NCBI GenBank assembly: GCA_012932865.1
Contig: SAXG01000041.1
Span: 248,001-312,000, forward strand
From: Amylostereum areolatum
Lineage: Eukaryota > Basidiomycota > Agaricomycetes > Russulales > Stereaceae
Length of the DNA: 64,000 nucleotides
Reading direction: 5' to 3'
The first letter of the stretch is position 1; the number at the start of each line of letters is the position of its first letter. Positions 38,651 to 51,956 of the stretch are shown in pieces. Below the pieces are notes generated by a model, which saw nothing but the letters and a program-made list of their open reading frames with translations, searched no databases and was not told where the DNA came from. A program made the translations under genes and the position numbers.

Positions 38651-41600
38651 ATGCCTCTAGGACAATCCCAGGGCCCCCCACGGCCATATAATCGAGCTCA
38701 GCACGGTATGCGTCATCTTATACCGCTTCTCAATTATTGCCTACCTTATTTAGACAATGCTCCAGGCAACAATGACGAGAAACCCCGTGGAAGCAAGTCT
38801 ACGAACCCGAGAGAAAGAACAAGCCCCTCCCCGTCTATCGGAGACTACGGCGAGGATGGAAACCACATATGGAATGAGTACATGAAGGAAGCGACGAGCC
38901 ACGATGAAGCCTTGATGGACACCTGGAACGACGAGCTGGGGAGCATCGTCATCTTTGTGCGTCACTTACCATAGTAGCCTGCAATATCCGCGCTGACACG
39001 TTTACACGCGGGATTCTAGGCCGGATTATACTCTGCCAGTTTAACAGCATTCCTGGTCGAAAGCTACAAGAATCTCCAGGCCGATCCCGCACAACAAACC
39101 ATGCAGTTCTCCAACCAGTCTGTCGCGCTCCTCTCCCAAATTTCCCACCAGCTTGGACCAAACGGCGGACAGGTTATCCTTGCGTTCCCCGATCCCCAAA
39201 GTGTTTCTTTCTCCGGACCCACTTCGTCCGACGTTCGAATCAGCATCTACTGGTTCATAAGCTTGGTGCTTAGCCTCTCAACTGTCCTTTTTGCCGGCAT
39301 CATCCAGCAGTGGGTGCGCGACTACAAGAGCTGCGTCTTCCCTAGCCATATCCCCACCCTCGACCGTGCGCGGATCCGCCAGTTGCTTTACGAAGGCTCC
39401 CTCCAGCGCATGTCCGTCATGGTCGAGGCCATCGCCGTCCTGATTCACATATCCCTATTCTTATTCTTCATCGGCCTCGTCGAATTCTTATTTGGCATCA
39501 ACAAATCTGTCGCCATCTCGACCACCGTTATTATCTCCATATCCGCCCTTTTATACCTTGTGACGACATTCGCGCCCATTTTTTGGTGGCGGATCCCATA
39601 CCAGAGTCCCGCTACCAGCGTTTTCTGGTACATCATCCAGACGTGCCTTCCAGGGAGGCGAAGCAAGGGCCGCTCCGGCGGGGGCGTGAGAACAAACCTT
39701 GCACAACGTCGTATAGAAACTGCCATGGACGAATCCGAGGATCGTATGAAGCGCGACGTACGGGCGATTCGTTGGATCATCGACAATCTCACCGAGGATA
39801 GCGAGCTTCAGTCTTTCGTGGCAGGTATCCAGGGCTCGTTGAATTCGACATGGGGGAAGACGGTGTGGCGGAAAATCGCCGACGAGGAGCAGGAAGAGCA
39901 GGAGCGGGCCGCGAAGAAGACAAAACAACGCCGGGTCGGACGAGTGCTTGCTCGTTCTCGTGATGTGGGGGCACTCTTAACGCAGACTGATCAATTGGGA
40001 CGCTTCGAAGGGATCTTCGACATAGGGCCGCTACGTTTAATATCCAAAGCTTTCAGGCGTAACCCTCAGGATCGCGTTGCAATCCTCAGCAATCTTAGCG
40101 GACGCATCACCCGAATGCTCAGGTCCTGCACCGAATACGGCACCCTCTCCGACGACGAACGCAAGCAGCGCGCCCGGGTGTGCATTGACGGCGCTCTTCA
40201 GCTCTATATCTCGCTCCACGCGAACTGGCAGTGGGTTTACGAGCATGAAGCTCTCTGCCGCACTCTCGTCTATCTGGACCAGTCCGAGAAAAAGGACGAG
40301 ACAACCCTGGACACACCCCCAATTCCCGATACCGCGTTCGCCGCCCGTCGTGCTTGCATGGCCGTACTTGTCGTGCAAAACATAATACAAACCAGGTCCG
40401 TCAAGGATGCCGCAAGGCATGCTTCCGCATGTTTCAGAAGGGCCCAACCAGGCGACGAGTCTGATGCTATGGAGCGCGGGGACAAGGTGGCGAGCCTGAT
40501 ATCCGGTGGCGTCCAGAGGGCCTGGGATATTGCAGCCAAGAATGAGCTCAGTACGGCAGATCGTGACCGGGACTTGGACCGGGATCTGTCTAGTCAGGAC
40601 CAGGACAAGCCGCACTCACACACCGTCTCCAAAGCTGCAGCTCAACACAAATTATTCGAAATACTCGACGACGCGCGACATTCGCTCGAATGGGCAAGGC
40701 CGACAAGCAATGCGATCGCGAAGCTTGCTGAGGAACTCCGCAAAGTCACCGCAGGTGTTCTGGATGCTGTCCCCGCTGCCCTCATCAGCCTGCCAAAACC
40801 CGCGCTCCAGGGTCGCCAGTACCCCGAGGTCACTTCGCAACCTTCCTTTCTCCTTCACCTCATTCCCTCTCTGGACTTCGTTGAACGCCTCTCCCTATCG
40901 TCCCTGCCAGCGCAAATTAACCCGACCGAGTGGAGCGGTGCCGCAAATCCGAGCCAGCTTCTCGCCCCGCGGCAACTGTCAGTCGGGAAATGCCCACAAA
41001 CTTTCTGGACGCAGTACCGGCGCACCGTCGACATTCAACGCGGGGGCATGGTCTTCACACTCGAGCTGCTCGTGAACGCTATGCGCTCCCCCAAGTTGTC
41101 CCGTGAAGAATACCCACGCAATGTCTACATCGAAACCCTCGGCGCGATCACACGGGGCTGGGAAACATACAACTCGGATTCCTATCACCTGCTTGTCGCC
41201 CTTCTCGAGGACGTCGTGCCGACGGACAAACTTATGCTGGAACACCGGGACAGGCTGCCTTTACCATTCATCGACGAACTGGTCCTGTTCTCAGTAAAGA
41301 TGTTGACGAGCAAATCGGAGGTTGGGACGCACGTGGCGAAGTTGCTCGTGTGTCTGCAATCGTACTGTGAACTCACGCACACCATGGAGGACCCCAAAGC
41401 ACGCCTTCCGACGGTCTTGAAAACCGCGCTTGTGCTCTTTCGCAGCGCGAGGAAAGGACAGGAGCGACCCGATGCGGACCTCTGGTCCAAATTCACTGAC
41501 ATCTTCGACGCGACCTCGCATGATTGGAATGTGGAAATCACGGTTACCCAAGACACCCAAAAACTGCTCGTTGAACTCCTCCAGGATACTGTACCCTCAT

Positions 41601-42604
41601 CGTCAACGATGCCAATGCCGCACGGAACCCCATTGTCAATGTTACACGATAAACTTATCCGTTTGGCTGGGAAAGTATTGAAGGGCACGCTGGAGGCATA
41701 TACGTACGGGAGACAGGCGCTCGATATCTTGCAGTCTTATGCGAATGTCCATGATGCACGTCGCTTAACGAGGATGGAGGCAACGCTCGACCTCCTTGCC
41801 AACACTGTCTACACGATGCGTTCATCTGTGCTTCCCCACCCAAAGGCCACCTTCGAGCCCCTCATCGATGCGCTCAAACAGATTGCAATGGATTTGAGGG
41901 TTCACAGCGCAGTCCAGACGCAGAAGCCTCTCTTCACACTCCTCCACGAGATCGTGCTATCGACGACCAACGGCGCACAGCGCAGAGACGACGAGCTCAT
42001 GTTCCGATTCGCTGATGCGGTTATCGAGCTCGCGGGAAAGGTGCTGGGGGCCAGGACGGAGACAGGGCCGTACATGTCGGAGGTGCTCGGGCTTCTGCAA
42101 TCGTATTGGACCTACACGTATGCCTCGGAGCAGCCCGATGGGAGCCCTTCCGTGGTCTTGGAGGCTACGCTCAACATCCTCCTCGGCGCGGTACGATTGA
42201 GGGAGTTGCACAGAACGGAGTCGTCTCGCCAGCCTTTCATCTCGACGTTCAACAAGATCACCGATGGATGGAACGCGAACTTCACAATCCCCTCACCCGA
42301 TGACATGCAGCGTCTGCTCATTGCCTCCCTCAACGAGGTCACTATGTATGCCGAGTTACCTCCCTCGTTCATCGATGAAGTCATCTACTTCGTCGGAAAG
42401 ACTTTGGAATGCGCATCGGCGATGTCGACGGACGTCGCGAGGCTGTCTGGCATCCTGCAGGTGCACAGGCATGTCGAGGAAGGGCGCGATGTCCCTTGTC
42501 CCGTCGCAGAAGGCGTGCTGCAGAGGATCCAGACCAGAAACAATAGCTTGCCACGCCTTGTATCTTACGGCCGTCCGTGGTCTGCATTACATCATGATGC
42601 TTGA
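38651..42604 (+). CDS. D1: DUF6535 multi-pass membrane protein with four C-terminal helical repeats (1280 aa)
   Basis: Three exons, 38651-38705, 38754-38956 and 39020-42604, give 1281 codons. The N-terminus is Pro/Ser-rich. The DUF6535 domain begins with WNEYMKEATSHDEALMDTW, then membrane segments at about 87-102 (AGLYSASLTAFLVESY), 160-185, 217-246 and 253-276. The intron just before AGLYSAS is at the same place in D2. A long cytosolic part (about 300-800) is helical and charged. From about residue 800 to the end there are four tandem units of about 125 residues. Each has LLVxLLxDxVP, then a DExIxxxGKxL helix, then LQSY and a P...VL.A.L helix. D2 has only one. The domain is known only from fungi and its function is undescribed. 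Divergent pairing with the NACHT-WD40 gene N1 suggests joint expression. Confidence 0.88.
41150..42560 (+). repeat. Four degenerate protein-level repeats in D1 (about 375 bp period)
   Basis: Unit starts are near 41188 (LLVALLEDVVP), 41562 (LLVELLQDTVP), 41933 (LFTLLHEIVLS) and 42313 (LLIASLNEVTM). The period is 370-380 bp. Similarity is at the protein level (helical, ARM/HEAT-like feel), so the duplication is not recent. Confidence 0.7.
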
Positions 42605-42649
42605 GTTCGAGGCGACAAGGACAGCTGGATAATTCAAGCATGTGGCCAG

Positions 42650-43655
42650 CGCTTTGGATGTCGAAACACCACGAGATGGGAAAGAGAGAGAGATAGTATA
42701 GGGTGGATCTCGCCGAGATTTAGATCGACGAAAGAGGAAAACTCGGGCGACGACGGTGCTGGCGCTGTGAGCGTTCTACGCCTACAGAAGCCTTGTTTGA
42801 GCGCTACTGATCGACTGGTTGACCTGTCCTTGTTGATGTCGCTGGAAGGGAGGGCTTGTGTGGAACGGTGAATTGATGAACTACAATGGATTACAACATG
42901 GCTAAGTAATACGGAAGTTGAACGAAAGCGGACAGTGTGGACGATGGCGGTTGAAAGCAGTGATGATGGCGAGTAAGTGACGAGGGGAATAAGGTGATGA
43001 CAGGTCGTGGCCACGGTGATGAGGTGAAATGGTAGAGAAAATGGCAGGATGAAAAGTCAACCAAGATCAAGGAGGAACGAGCAAGACAGACAACGACGAC
43101 AAGAGTTGATCGAAGATTATGGGCAGATGGTATAATGCCAGAGATATTGTTTAGCTGGACGCAGGGAGTGTAAAAGGGGGAGGTGCTATCAGGGTGAGAG
43201 GGACGTGATCGAGGAATTGTAGTACACACCCTATTTTTCTGACGAACAGCTGGTGCCAAGTGGTAGTTTGATGGCTCAGTCGAGTGTCCGAAGGCGAGGA
43301 AACGTCGGCCAGTGTCAGAAGGGTTCTCCAGGCCATCCCTTGGAGCATCCTAATTCCTAACTCGACGTGGTTGTGAGAACTCGGGGCTGTGGATCAACAA
43401 GATGTTGAGCAGGCATGAGGGCCCAAGTGCCGGCGTCGGTGCCGCCTTATGGCAGTCGTCTGGAATCTGGATGATTGCAAAGAGCGAGGTGAGTAGTATG
43501 GGAGGATAGATTCACGTACCGATGTCGGTGAACACTCGATGCAGCCAGACAAAGATGAACATCGCCAGAAAGAATGGGATCTTCAACGATGGTGACGTTT
43601 GAGTCGCATCTATGTGATTGCTTACTAAGCGTGTTTTCGAGATTCGACCATCACA
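42650..43655 (-). pseudogene. B4, possible further relic of the B segment
   Basis: The stretch at 43618-43640, TTGCTTACTAAGCGTGTTTTCGAG, matches the B2 upstream sequence at 22850. On the minus strand just beside it, an exon-like block ends in a membrane helix (IPFFLAMFIFVWLHRVFTDI) at a GTACGTG donor, like the first exon of B2 and B3. The rest is broken. Confidence 0.35.
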
Positions 43656-45544
43656 TCCTCGGCCGTAATCAGCGCTCAGCCTTCCACCCTTTCATCCCAA
43701 CAACAGAGTCTCCTACAAACTCATGCGTGAAGACCGACTTTACTGGATGTCTCGATTCACATCCTCGCCCTGAACCACCACGGCAGATAGAAGGATCTCT
43801 TCCTATCTCCACAACCCCGGACTGACGATGGGACCCGGTACTATATGATGCTCTCAAAGTGAGTACTGCTCTCTGATTGCATTCTTTCCTGAAAATGAAC
43901 GATATCACCAGCAGTGCTTCACGCTCCAAAACGCCGTTGGTGTATGGCGCCCGCGCGTGTATCCACAGACTGCTCTTCTCCCTCCTCCGGTTTGGGACTT
44001 TACAACCACCCAATACCGAGGTACGTAAGTCTATAGCTTCTACTTGATTTATCTCACTGTTAGTTTACTCATAGGTTAACAAGAAAGGGTCGACTCGATA
44101 GGATGCTTTCACTTGACCTGAGATCCTCACCTTGCGGTCTCGGTTCTCAAAAGCGTTCACAGAGGCTAGGGGGCAGCAGCTCTATGGCTGGCATAACAAT
44201 ACGGTGCGTTTCTCCTCGTTTTAAGTCTTCGGTCTTAGCTTATTGACATGCGTTTAGCAAACTTAACTACTCACGGAACCCCCATCCCCCCATCCAAACA
44301 CACCACACTTGGGAGCACCATCCGACGCTTGTGAATCAACCAAATAACCTCTCCATCGGCCGTATTCCTTGTCTTCAATATCGACCCCAAAGCCCCCTCG
44401 AAATCTGCCCAGGTTCTGGCAGGACTAGAGCCACGCGTCTGCGTCTGCCGTCGGCATTCTCCTCCGCCCGACCTTTCAGAGCACAGGATCATTCGCACTG
44501 ATGATCCCCCGCTGCCCATGGATTATACCCGGAAAATCGAACCAGCAGACGAAGGAGTCAGGAGACAAAATTCGATAACGGTGGTCCGCGCATCCGACGA
44601 TCGCCACCCATGCGTCTTTCGGTGAGTCATCGTCTTTCCTTCCACTAAATGCACCAACTGATCGCTCTCAACCTCACAGCAGTGCGGTCGAACAGTGTCG
44701 AACGCTTCGATATTCCCCAAGTTTACTATACAGGCCACCTGTTCACAGTCTCCGCCGGTGTCGATCCGTCAACCTCAGGTCTACTGCGAAGCGGGGCCCA
44801 AACGGGATGGACAGCGTCGAACTATAAAGCCGATGAAATCGTCTATCAAGAAAATCTCCAGCAGTCGCGTACGAGATATAGTGTTTAGACGGCGGAGATA
44901 GGGATGCGTGTTAGGTGCGTGCCATTGAGTTTAGCTATGGATTTTTTTTCTGACAGGAAGCGTTCGGTTTCACAGCGACCGACCAATCCGACGTTGGCAT
45001 TCTCCGGAAGCTATGGTCGTTCTATTCAATGTTCATATGTCCAGAAAACCGCCGTTACCTCCTTCCCAGCCCCTCGTCCACGCGCTTTTCCCAACAATTT
45101 CGGACCAGGATTCTCTCCCAGAGGCCTTTTCGAGGACAAAGAACGCTTGTCTCTAGCTGGAACCTTGGAAGTTGTGATCTTCGCGCGGAGACGACCTGTC
45201 GAAAGCCGTAAGAATAGTGACCTAGTAAGGAGGGCAGGCAGGACAAAATTCTCCGTTGTGGTTCAACAGTGCGGTTCATTTCAGTTGTAATGTCTTTCCA
45301 TCCCTAACTTCGTCTCGTCGCAGAACCGGCGTCAGCAGTGCTACGGATGAACCACTATCTACGGATGCTCCACCGCCAACCTCAGGGTAAGCACTTTCCG
45401 ATGTGCACGTTCGATTTTTGATCGAGCTATCAATTTTAGAGCGAGAACACGATGTTTCCAGCACCATTGCTGTCCCCCCGAAAGCTTTGGTCAGTTGCTT
45501 GCGTCTGCGACCCTCCAGATCGCAGAATGAGGGACATGGGGACG

Positions 45545-45562
45545 AAACCCTAACCCTAACCA
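45545..45562 (-). repeat. Telomere-like tract
   Basis: AAACCCTAACCCTAACC, the longest exact run in the window (about 2.7 units), C-strand orientation. Confidence 0.85.
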
Positions 45563-46230
45563 CGCCTACTTCGACCAAACTGCGGTCAAGCTCAAGCCCC
45601 CCCCTCCCTCCGGCCCATGCGACATGCTCGTTGCGCGTGCAAACTGGGCGATGGCGAGCGGTGGACGATGTGTCCCCAATGCTCCGATGGGTTTTCTTGA
45701 AGAACAATATAAGATGTCCTGGATCCGGGCTACAGGAGGTACGCACTTGTCAATCTATACGACACCCTAGACGAATACCAACGTCCTATGTAGTCCAGGC
45801 GACGGAATGTCTCTTCGAAAGCGTACCTATTTGTTCAGCAAGCTTTGGACCGGCATCATGAATCCGAAGCTGAAAATCGGGAACCGTTCTCCTCCCCCGT
45901 GGCGGGAAACAAGAGTGGCTCTTTCGAGGAAAACACCAGGACGGACTCTTTGATCAAGAGTAGGTCTTCTGCTTAAACTTTTCTTCCTACCCTCACGACA
46001 ACACCCAAGGACCGAACGCACACAAATCGCTCAGCTTTGAAGCTCTGAACGTCAATCGTCATCCTGCATTCAATGTACGCACTTTCCACTCCGGACACCC
46101 GATCCTGGCACTGAGCCCCTGTTTCCTAAGCCAAACCGTGAAATACAGCACGACGCTCGTTCTGCCGAAACGTTGGTACCGTGGCTCGCAGGATCGACGT
46201 TCCACGTCCCGGAATACGAACGTTGGAGGA

Positions 46231-46245
46231 AACCCTAACCCTAGC
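46231..46245 (-). repeat. Telomere-like tract
   Basis: AAACCCTAACCCTAG, exact CCCTAACCCTA. Confidence 0.85.
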
Positions 46246-46745
46246 CGTTTTCGACATGAAGTCGCCGAATCACGGCTAGAGTCAAGCGCGACCAAAGGTA
46301 ATACTGGGGACAATCGCCTAACAAAGTACCCCGGGAGGTGTTGTCTGTTGTCCTTACGGCGAAGCCCGGAGACCTAACTTCGCGGAGCAAGAAAGCGCAA
46401 GACCGCAGCTCTCTGTGGACCGGCAAGGACGGCATGCACTGCACAGCGAAAGCCTTGGACAAGGGGTGCGTATCTCTGTCTTCAGAGCATATTTCCGCTC
46501 TTAAATTTCTTGTGGTGCAGGGTACAGAGGCGGACAACCTACTGCCGCGAAATCCCACCAGGCGACTTTGTCGATATGCCCTAGGTATGCACCTTGCGAT
46601 CTGGACGCCCATATCACGGACTAACCCGTCCGTTTCATAACAAGGAAACGAGAATTGGAGTACGCCGATCGTCAAGCCGAAGGCTGTGGCCGATTGCTTG
46701 TGTTCTCGCTCTTTTAGATTGCAGAATCCCGTGTTTGGGGGCGCG

Positions 46746-46762
46746 TAACCCTAGCCCTAACC
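46746..46762 (-). repeat. Telomere-like tract, variant
   Basis: TAACCCTAGCCCTAACC, one substitution from the exact repeat; same orientation. Confidence 0.75.
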
Positions 46763-47092
46763 ATGTCGACATTCCCTCGGATATGTGTCTCGCCTTGAAT
46801 AAACGGTGTTGCCAATTCGGGTGCGCACTGTTACTGTAGGGCTTTTGGGATCAACAAGGTCGAACGAAGCTCAGACGGACAAGGTACCCGAGAAGTACTA
46901 TACAGAAAGCATCACAGAATCTAGAAAACCGGCAACAAGTGGGACAACGGTACAAAAGCGACTTCGTAACAAAGCACAACGAAAGCAAAACACGAAGCAC
47001 GTCCATGGACGATGGAAACAACATCTCCTGAGAGCGGGGAGCAGGACCATCATTTCCGCCCTAATTCCAGCCCTCCTCAGCCTTCGGTCCTC

Positions 47093-48188
47093 CTACCTCA
47101 TTCTCACGACAAGCGTGTCCTGCCCGCCGTCCTGTTGGTAGGAACCGCTGGAACTGACGATACTGTCATCGTCTTCGTGCATATCCGCAAGGGATATCCC
47201 GACGTCCACCTGGTCATCCGCGGCACGGGAAGAGGTGCGCGCGGCAGACGATGTACCGCGACGCGATTTTCGGGCGCGGGACGGGAACCAACGTCGAATG
47301 AGCTCCGCCAACGTAGAGAGTGCGACGGAGCCCAAAATCGAATATCCATAGACGGACCAATCTTTGCTAGGATTCGTCGAGAGGCTTCCATTGGCAGCAG
47401 ACGCCGGAGGTGAGGGTGCGGCTGTGGGCGTGGGCGTAGAAGCTGTGGATGAATCCGAGGACGGCGAGTCTGGGTTGTTCGCGTCTAGATACGCGCCATC
47501 TGCAATCGGCCCGTTTGGGTGGGCCGGACAGGAACCAGCGGGTTGGAAAGGCTCGTGCATGCCGAAGGGAATTGTGCCCAGCTCGCCGACGGAAAGGTTG
47601 CCGACGAAGGTCATCGAGTCGGCGGACTGGAACTGGCACGGGAAGAGGCCGTTCAGTTCGGCGTTCTCAGGCGGGAACTGGCAGTAAAGAACGCTCTGCG
47701 AGGTGGGCTATGCAGAAACCAGTCAGCGCTGGGTACTCGGTAGGACGGAGAAGGTACGAGAAGAAATCGATCTGTTCTGCACCAGTACTGATTACTCACT
47801 TTGTAATGCGGCTGTTGCACAAATAGCTGGGCGAATTCTATGATGGCGGAGTCGTTGTTGAGGTCCTTCGCGAGGTCGATCATGCCGTCCGCGATATCCT
47901 GTTGGGTACACGGATCGGCCGCAGAGAAGAGGGGGGCATCGAACGCGTCCTTGGCAATAATACTGCACTCGGCACCGCCACCTGCTGCAGCCTGTCGAGC
48001 AATAGACATCAGCGCGCCAGTCAAACGGTCGCGAGGGACGAGGGACGTACACAAACAGTTCCCCATATGACCTTGGGATCGACGATGTCCTGCGCGGTGC
48101 GCTTGGTGCATGCGAAGGGTACGGATAACACAGGAGAGAGGATGACGGCGACGACGGTGACGATGACGAGGAAGGCGGAGGCGATCAT
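47093..48188 (-). CDS. Secreted or type I membrane protein of unknown function (314 aa)
   Basis: Three exons, 48188-48051, 47991-47800 and 47707-47093, give 315 codons with phase-0 introns. Residues 1 to about 23 form a signal peptide (IASAFLVIVTVVAVILSPVLS). The mature N-terminal half has about seven cysteines (FACTKRTAQDIVDPKVIWG, TVC, AECSII, DPCTQQDIADGM, LYCQF, LFPCQF, GSCPAHPN), as expected for a disulfide-bonded extracellular domain. A Ser/Thr/Pro-rich stalk (STASTPTPTAAPSPP) leads to one membrane helix at about 228-248 (VYGYSILGSVALSTLAELI). A basic RRWFPSRARKSRR stop-transfer signal and an acidic cytoplasmic tail of about 60 residues follow. No known family is recognised. It lies alone between R-like repeats, between the convergent 3' ends of D1 and D2. 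Confidence 0.78.
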
Positions 48189-48639
48189 GGTGGATAAGTA
48201 GTGGCGATAGGCAGTAGAGCAGATGATCGACCAAGAAAAGGATTGGAATGCGGGAATGGGAGCGGGAACTGGCGCGACTCGGAGAACTGGCTCGAGCGTA
48301 GTCAAAGGGGCGTCCAATTCGACTTGAGAGCGGGACAGAGAGAAGAAAGTGGGAGACGGGGAGCGACATTTATGAAGGTTTTGCGAGATCTCCATGGCCA
48401 GGCACTGAGTACCGAGCGCAGAGTTGGCGCTTGGGCTGCGGAAAATGGTTTCGAGAGCTCGAAAACGGTCTCGAAAATGGCACTGTGAATTCCCACGTTT
48501 CCCCTGACTCTCTTTACGTAAGTTTCCCGCTCCCTGTCCAGTCCCCTGCCAGACGCCCTCCGGGCCCAAGTCTCCATCCCCTCTAAGGTCTTTGACGGAG
48601 ATCTATCCAGTGCCCACCTTTCCCAGCGTCGGCCTTGAG

Positions 48640-48658
48640 TTCATCATCATCATCATCC
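48640..48658. repeat. CAT trinucleotide repeat between two direct repeats
   Basis: Five TCA/CAT units bounded by two copies of CCCAGCGTCGGCC, suggesting a slippage or small tandem duplication event. Confidence 0.75.
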
Positions 48659-49844
48659 CAGCGTCGGCCATTGAATGGTGATGCGGTGTCGGGCCTCTCG
48701 GTCCTCTGCCTCCTCCGCTTCCCTTCTTTTACGCGCTCCGAGAGCTCTCCCTCTGCGTCTGATACCCCTTCTCTACGTCCAGAAATCTGAGGTCTTGTCA
48801 TAATCCTGCTCTTTATGACACGGAATCCAAGCCACGAAGCAGGGTTCGACTCGTCGCACTTTTCGTGAACCGCAAAATAACCATCTGATCGCCTACAACG
48901 GGGGACGAAGGGCGGTTGGGTACTTGTGGGGTACGTTCTTGCGAGGTTTTTCATACATGGGCGGCTCGACTAACCGATAAGGTCTGGCCTGACAGTGACG
49001 CAACGTCTGTCATCGCTCGGTCCTTTCCCCCAATACAATTCCATGCCTGCATCTGCCAGTGTCTTTCGAACTTCTTCCTTTCCTCCCTACCGGTCTGGTC
49101 CTATTGTGCTCGTTGAAGTTGCATCGTGGATGGCGGCGAAGCGGGGAAAAGTGGATATTTGAAAGACAATCCTACCGTTCGCAGGTGTGTATGTATCAGT
49201 CTCGGTCCAAGGATCACCGACTGACGCAGCTTTTCAGCGACCTGCTCCAGGTCAAAAATGCGCCTGAGTACTCTACCGATTTGTCGCAATGCTGGGTTTG
49301 GAAATCAGGACGCCTTCGACGAAAAGAATGTTCGACGTTCGCCTTGTGCGCCGGGTGAGACTTTTCACTCTGTTCCTTTGACACCATCAAAGCTAACACT
49401 TCCGATTCCAGTCGCGTCTCGACGCTCGTCAGGGATCTCACGAGGGCATCCGTTCTTCCGACCAAACTCGTGGTTTCCATCCAATCGTAACCTGCAAAGC
49501 GGCGATGCGGTCGAAGGCTGTAGCTCTCTGAGGATCACCCGCTACTACGCAACGCGAAGCAAAGAGTGCGTTCTCTCTCCACCCTATCTTCCCCACATAT
49601 CTGACACCCCTTTAGTGAGGACGTTGAGGCAGGAAAACGGCTGTGGTCGAATCGCCACCAACGGATATCCTCGTCGCGCTCTAGGCAAGTACTTTCGGAC
49701 CTGGATGCTCGACCTTTCGATTGACCCGTCGATTTTATAGCCGGGACACGACGATGATAGTGCAATACCTCTCCTCCCGAAATATCTCACCCATTGGTCT
49801 CGTGTTTGACCCTCAACGTTCAGGGATATGAGGCTTGGTCGGAG

Positions 49845-49859
49845 TAACCCTAACCCTAG
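49845..49859 (-). repeat. Telomere-like tract
   Basis: TAACCCTAACCCTAG, exact CCCTAACCCTA. Confidence 0.85.
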
Positions 49860-51417
49860 TCGCGCCCTTGACGCCATATCAAAAGGAGGATGCTCCGATC
49901 CTTTTACGTATTCTACATGGACAAAAAGGGGGGCGGGCGGTGGAAGGGACTCATAGCCTCCTATTTGGTGATTTTACACCTAAGGAACCTTCGCGTCCAC
50001 ACTCCAGTACGACATCATATCTTTCCTCGCACATCTACTTTGCTCACCGTCCGTTGACCAGACCAGACCACTCCGAACGCCTGTATGCCCATCGGATTTC
50101 ACTCCATCAGAATGTTTCGAAAACGGCAGGATGAATCGGTTGTGCTGGCCGCACTGGGAGGTGACGGGATGTATGCTGAGCGGGCCCGTGGACATCTAGC
50201 TCTTCCGATTGCAGCTCTGGACAACCATAGTAAAGGTAACACCCAAACTTTCTCCTCGAGAACGTTGTGGCTGACAACGCCTTTCAGCGGCCCTCGAAGT
50301 TGAACTGCACTCGTCCCGAACGCCCGTTCGTGTTCGATTTCGGTGATCCAAACTCCAGACAACGTACCGCGAAACTGAGTCTTTCTGACTCTTGGCGCCC
50401 CGGCCTTCAATCACTGCCAAACCTCCAACACCGGTTTCCTGTATGTTTTGCTGGCGCATATTCCTGCAAAAGGTGAGATGACTCGAGGGCGAAAGCCAGA
50501 GTCACGGTCGACTTATCGCAAGTCAAGGATATGGACGCACTCAAAGTACACCTGGTCGATGCGGCAGTTGAGGCACTCAGGTCTTTTCTCATCCGATATC
50601 ATGACTGACGACATGGTTCTTGCCAGCGTCTCGACGCTCGCATCTGGGCTCTCGAAGTATCTGTCCATCCAATTAGTAAACCATCTTCGCAATTCAAATA
50701 CTCGGGATAAAGAGTGCATTTTCCTGCCGCTAAACCTTCTTCCCAACCCTAACTCACCTATAGTGAACGACGGGGAGCAATCGAGCCTATTGCTTTCAAA
50801 TCGCCACCAGCCGACATTGTCGATACGTCCCGGCAACACACTTTCCGACCTGGACCGTGAAATGCCAGATTTACCCGTCGATTTTTCGGCGAAGAAAGGG
50901 TAATCGCAGTTTCACACTGTAGGCGGGTACGTCGCGTCCGTTCACTGAAGGACAACATGCCCACAGCGCGGTGGCACGACCGGCTCGTCGCCTGGAAGAA
51001 AGAGAGGGACAATTTCGAGACGGGTGGACTGCCTTTGAGCGTGGAAAACGTATCAAGAGGTTCCGCTTGGGGTCCGCGCCCGCGCGCTGCTTGTGTTCCG
51101 TGGATGTCTTTGGAAGAAGCTCGTTTCCCACTGGGCCCGATCCTGAAGGCCTGATTCCTGAACGTTGTTTACCACTGGTTTTTTTTTGCTTCGGGTAGGG
51201 CTCGTGGTATTCAACGCTCGACCGCTGAGTGCTGAAGAGTTGGGATGGTGAGGGGCGAGACTGACGACCGAAGGATGTCTAGCTGCGACGGGTACGTCTT
51301 GGGTTCTTCGATGTGCGCGCTGAGTTAGTTCTTGATGCGCTCTTCCCTAACGTATCTAGGCCATCAGTTTGCTAGACTGTCGATGTCCAGACTCCAGATA
51401 TAACGAGGGCGAAAGGG

Positions 51418-51431
51418 AACCCTAACCCTAG
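51418..51431 (-). repeat. Telomere-like tract
   Basis: AACCCTAACCCTAG, exact CCCTAACCCTA. Confidence 0.85.
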
Positions 51432-51956
51432 ATATGTCGAAGGTCAATGGAATTGTCGACTACGCTGCTCGACGCTACCAACATTCTTTTACCCGCTCTC
51501 ACACCCCTCTGATTACCGGAGTCGCCAATCCTCCTAACATACACGTTACACAGACCCGATATATGTAGTCCATGGAGGATAATGTCGGACAAACCTGTTA
51601 TGAAAATCAGGCATTCGTGTCATCCGCAGAGACTGCGTTGCATCCACCCTCGTGCATGCCTTGGCAAGGCTTCAGATCATCACAATCTTGCTTCTTGAGA
51701 CATAGAAAGCATGCGGAGGGCCCAAAATGATATCTTATCCCAGTCGGTGGGAGTGACAGGCTCTGCTCTGTGAGCAATCAGTGAACAGCCCAACCATTTC
51801 GCCGCGGCCGTCGCTGGTATATACTCCACTCTTAGCAGGTCCTTCCCACAAAATATAGCATGCTTGCGAGGATGATTTAGTACAGGAGTAAGACTCGGAG
51901 ATACAAGGCAATTCCGTCCGAGAGAGTTGAGACGGTGGTATATTGTATACAAAGCT

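Larger units (their letters stand above)
43660..47000. repeat. R-like repeat region right of B4
   Basis: No sustained reading frame. Intron-like tracts ending in AG and three telomere-like tracts (45545, 46231, 46746) recur at 686- and 515-bp spacing. Most telomere-like tracts here follow a GGAG/GGGGACGAAA-type lead-in. The relation to the R copies at 16 and 24 kb is by shared motifs rather than by long alignment. Confidence 0.45.
48190..51956. repeat. Gene-poor, R-like region upstream of the secreted-protein gene
   Basis: No confident gene. R-type features recur: GTACTTTCGGACCTGGATG...TTGACCCGTCGATTTTATAG at 49690-49740, a CACTTTCCGACCTGGACCG...TACCCGTCGATTTTTC version at 50840-50890, and telomere-like tracts at 49845 and 51418. 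The part from 48190 to 48600 is the promoter side of the secreted-protein gene. A short direct duplication, CCCAGCGTCGGCC at 48622 and 48657, flanks a CAT run. Confidence 0.45.
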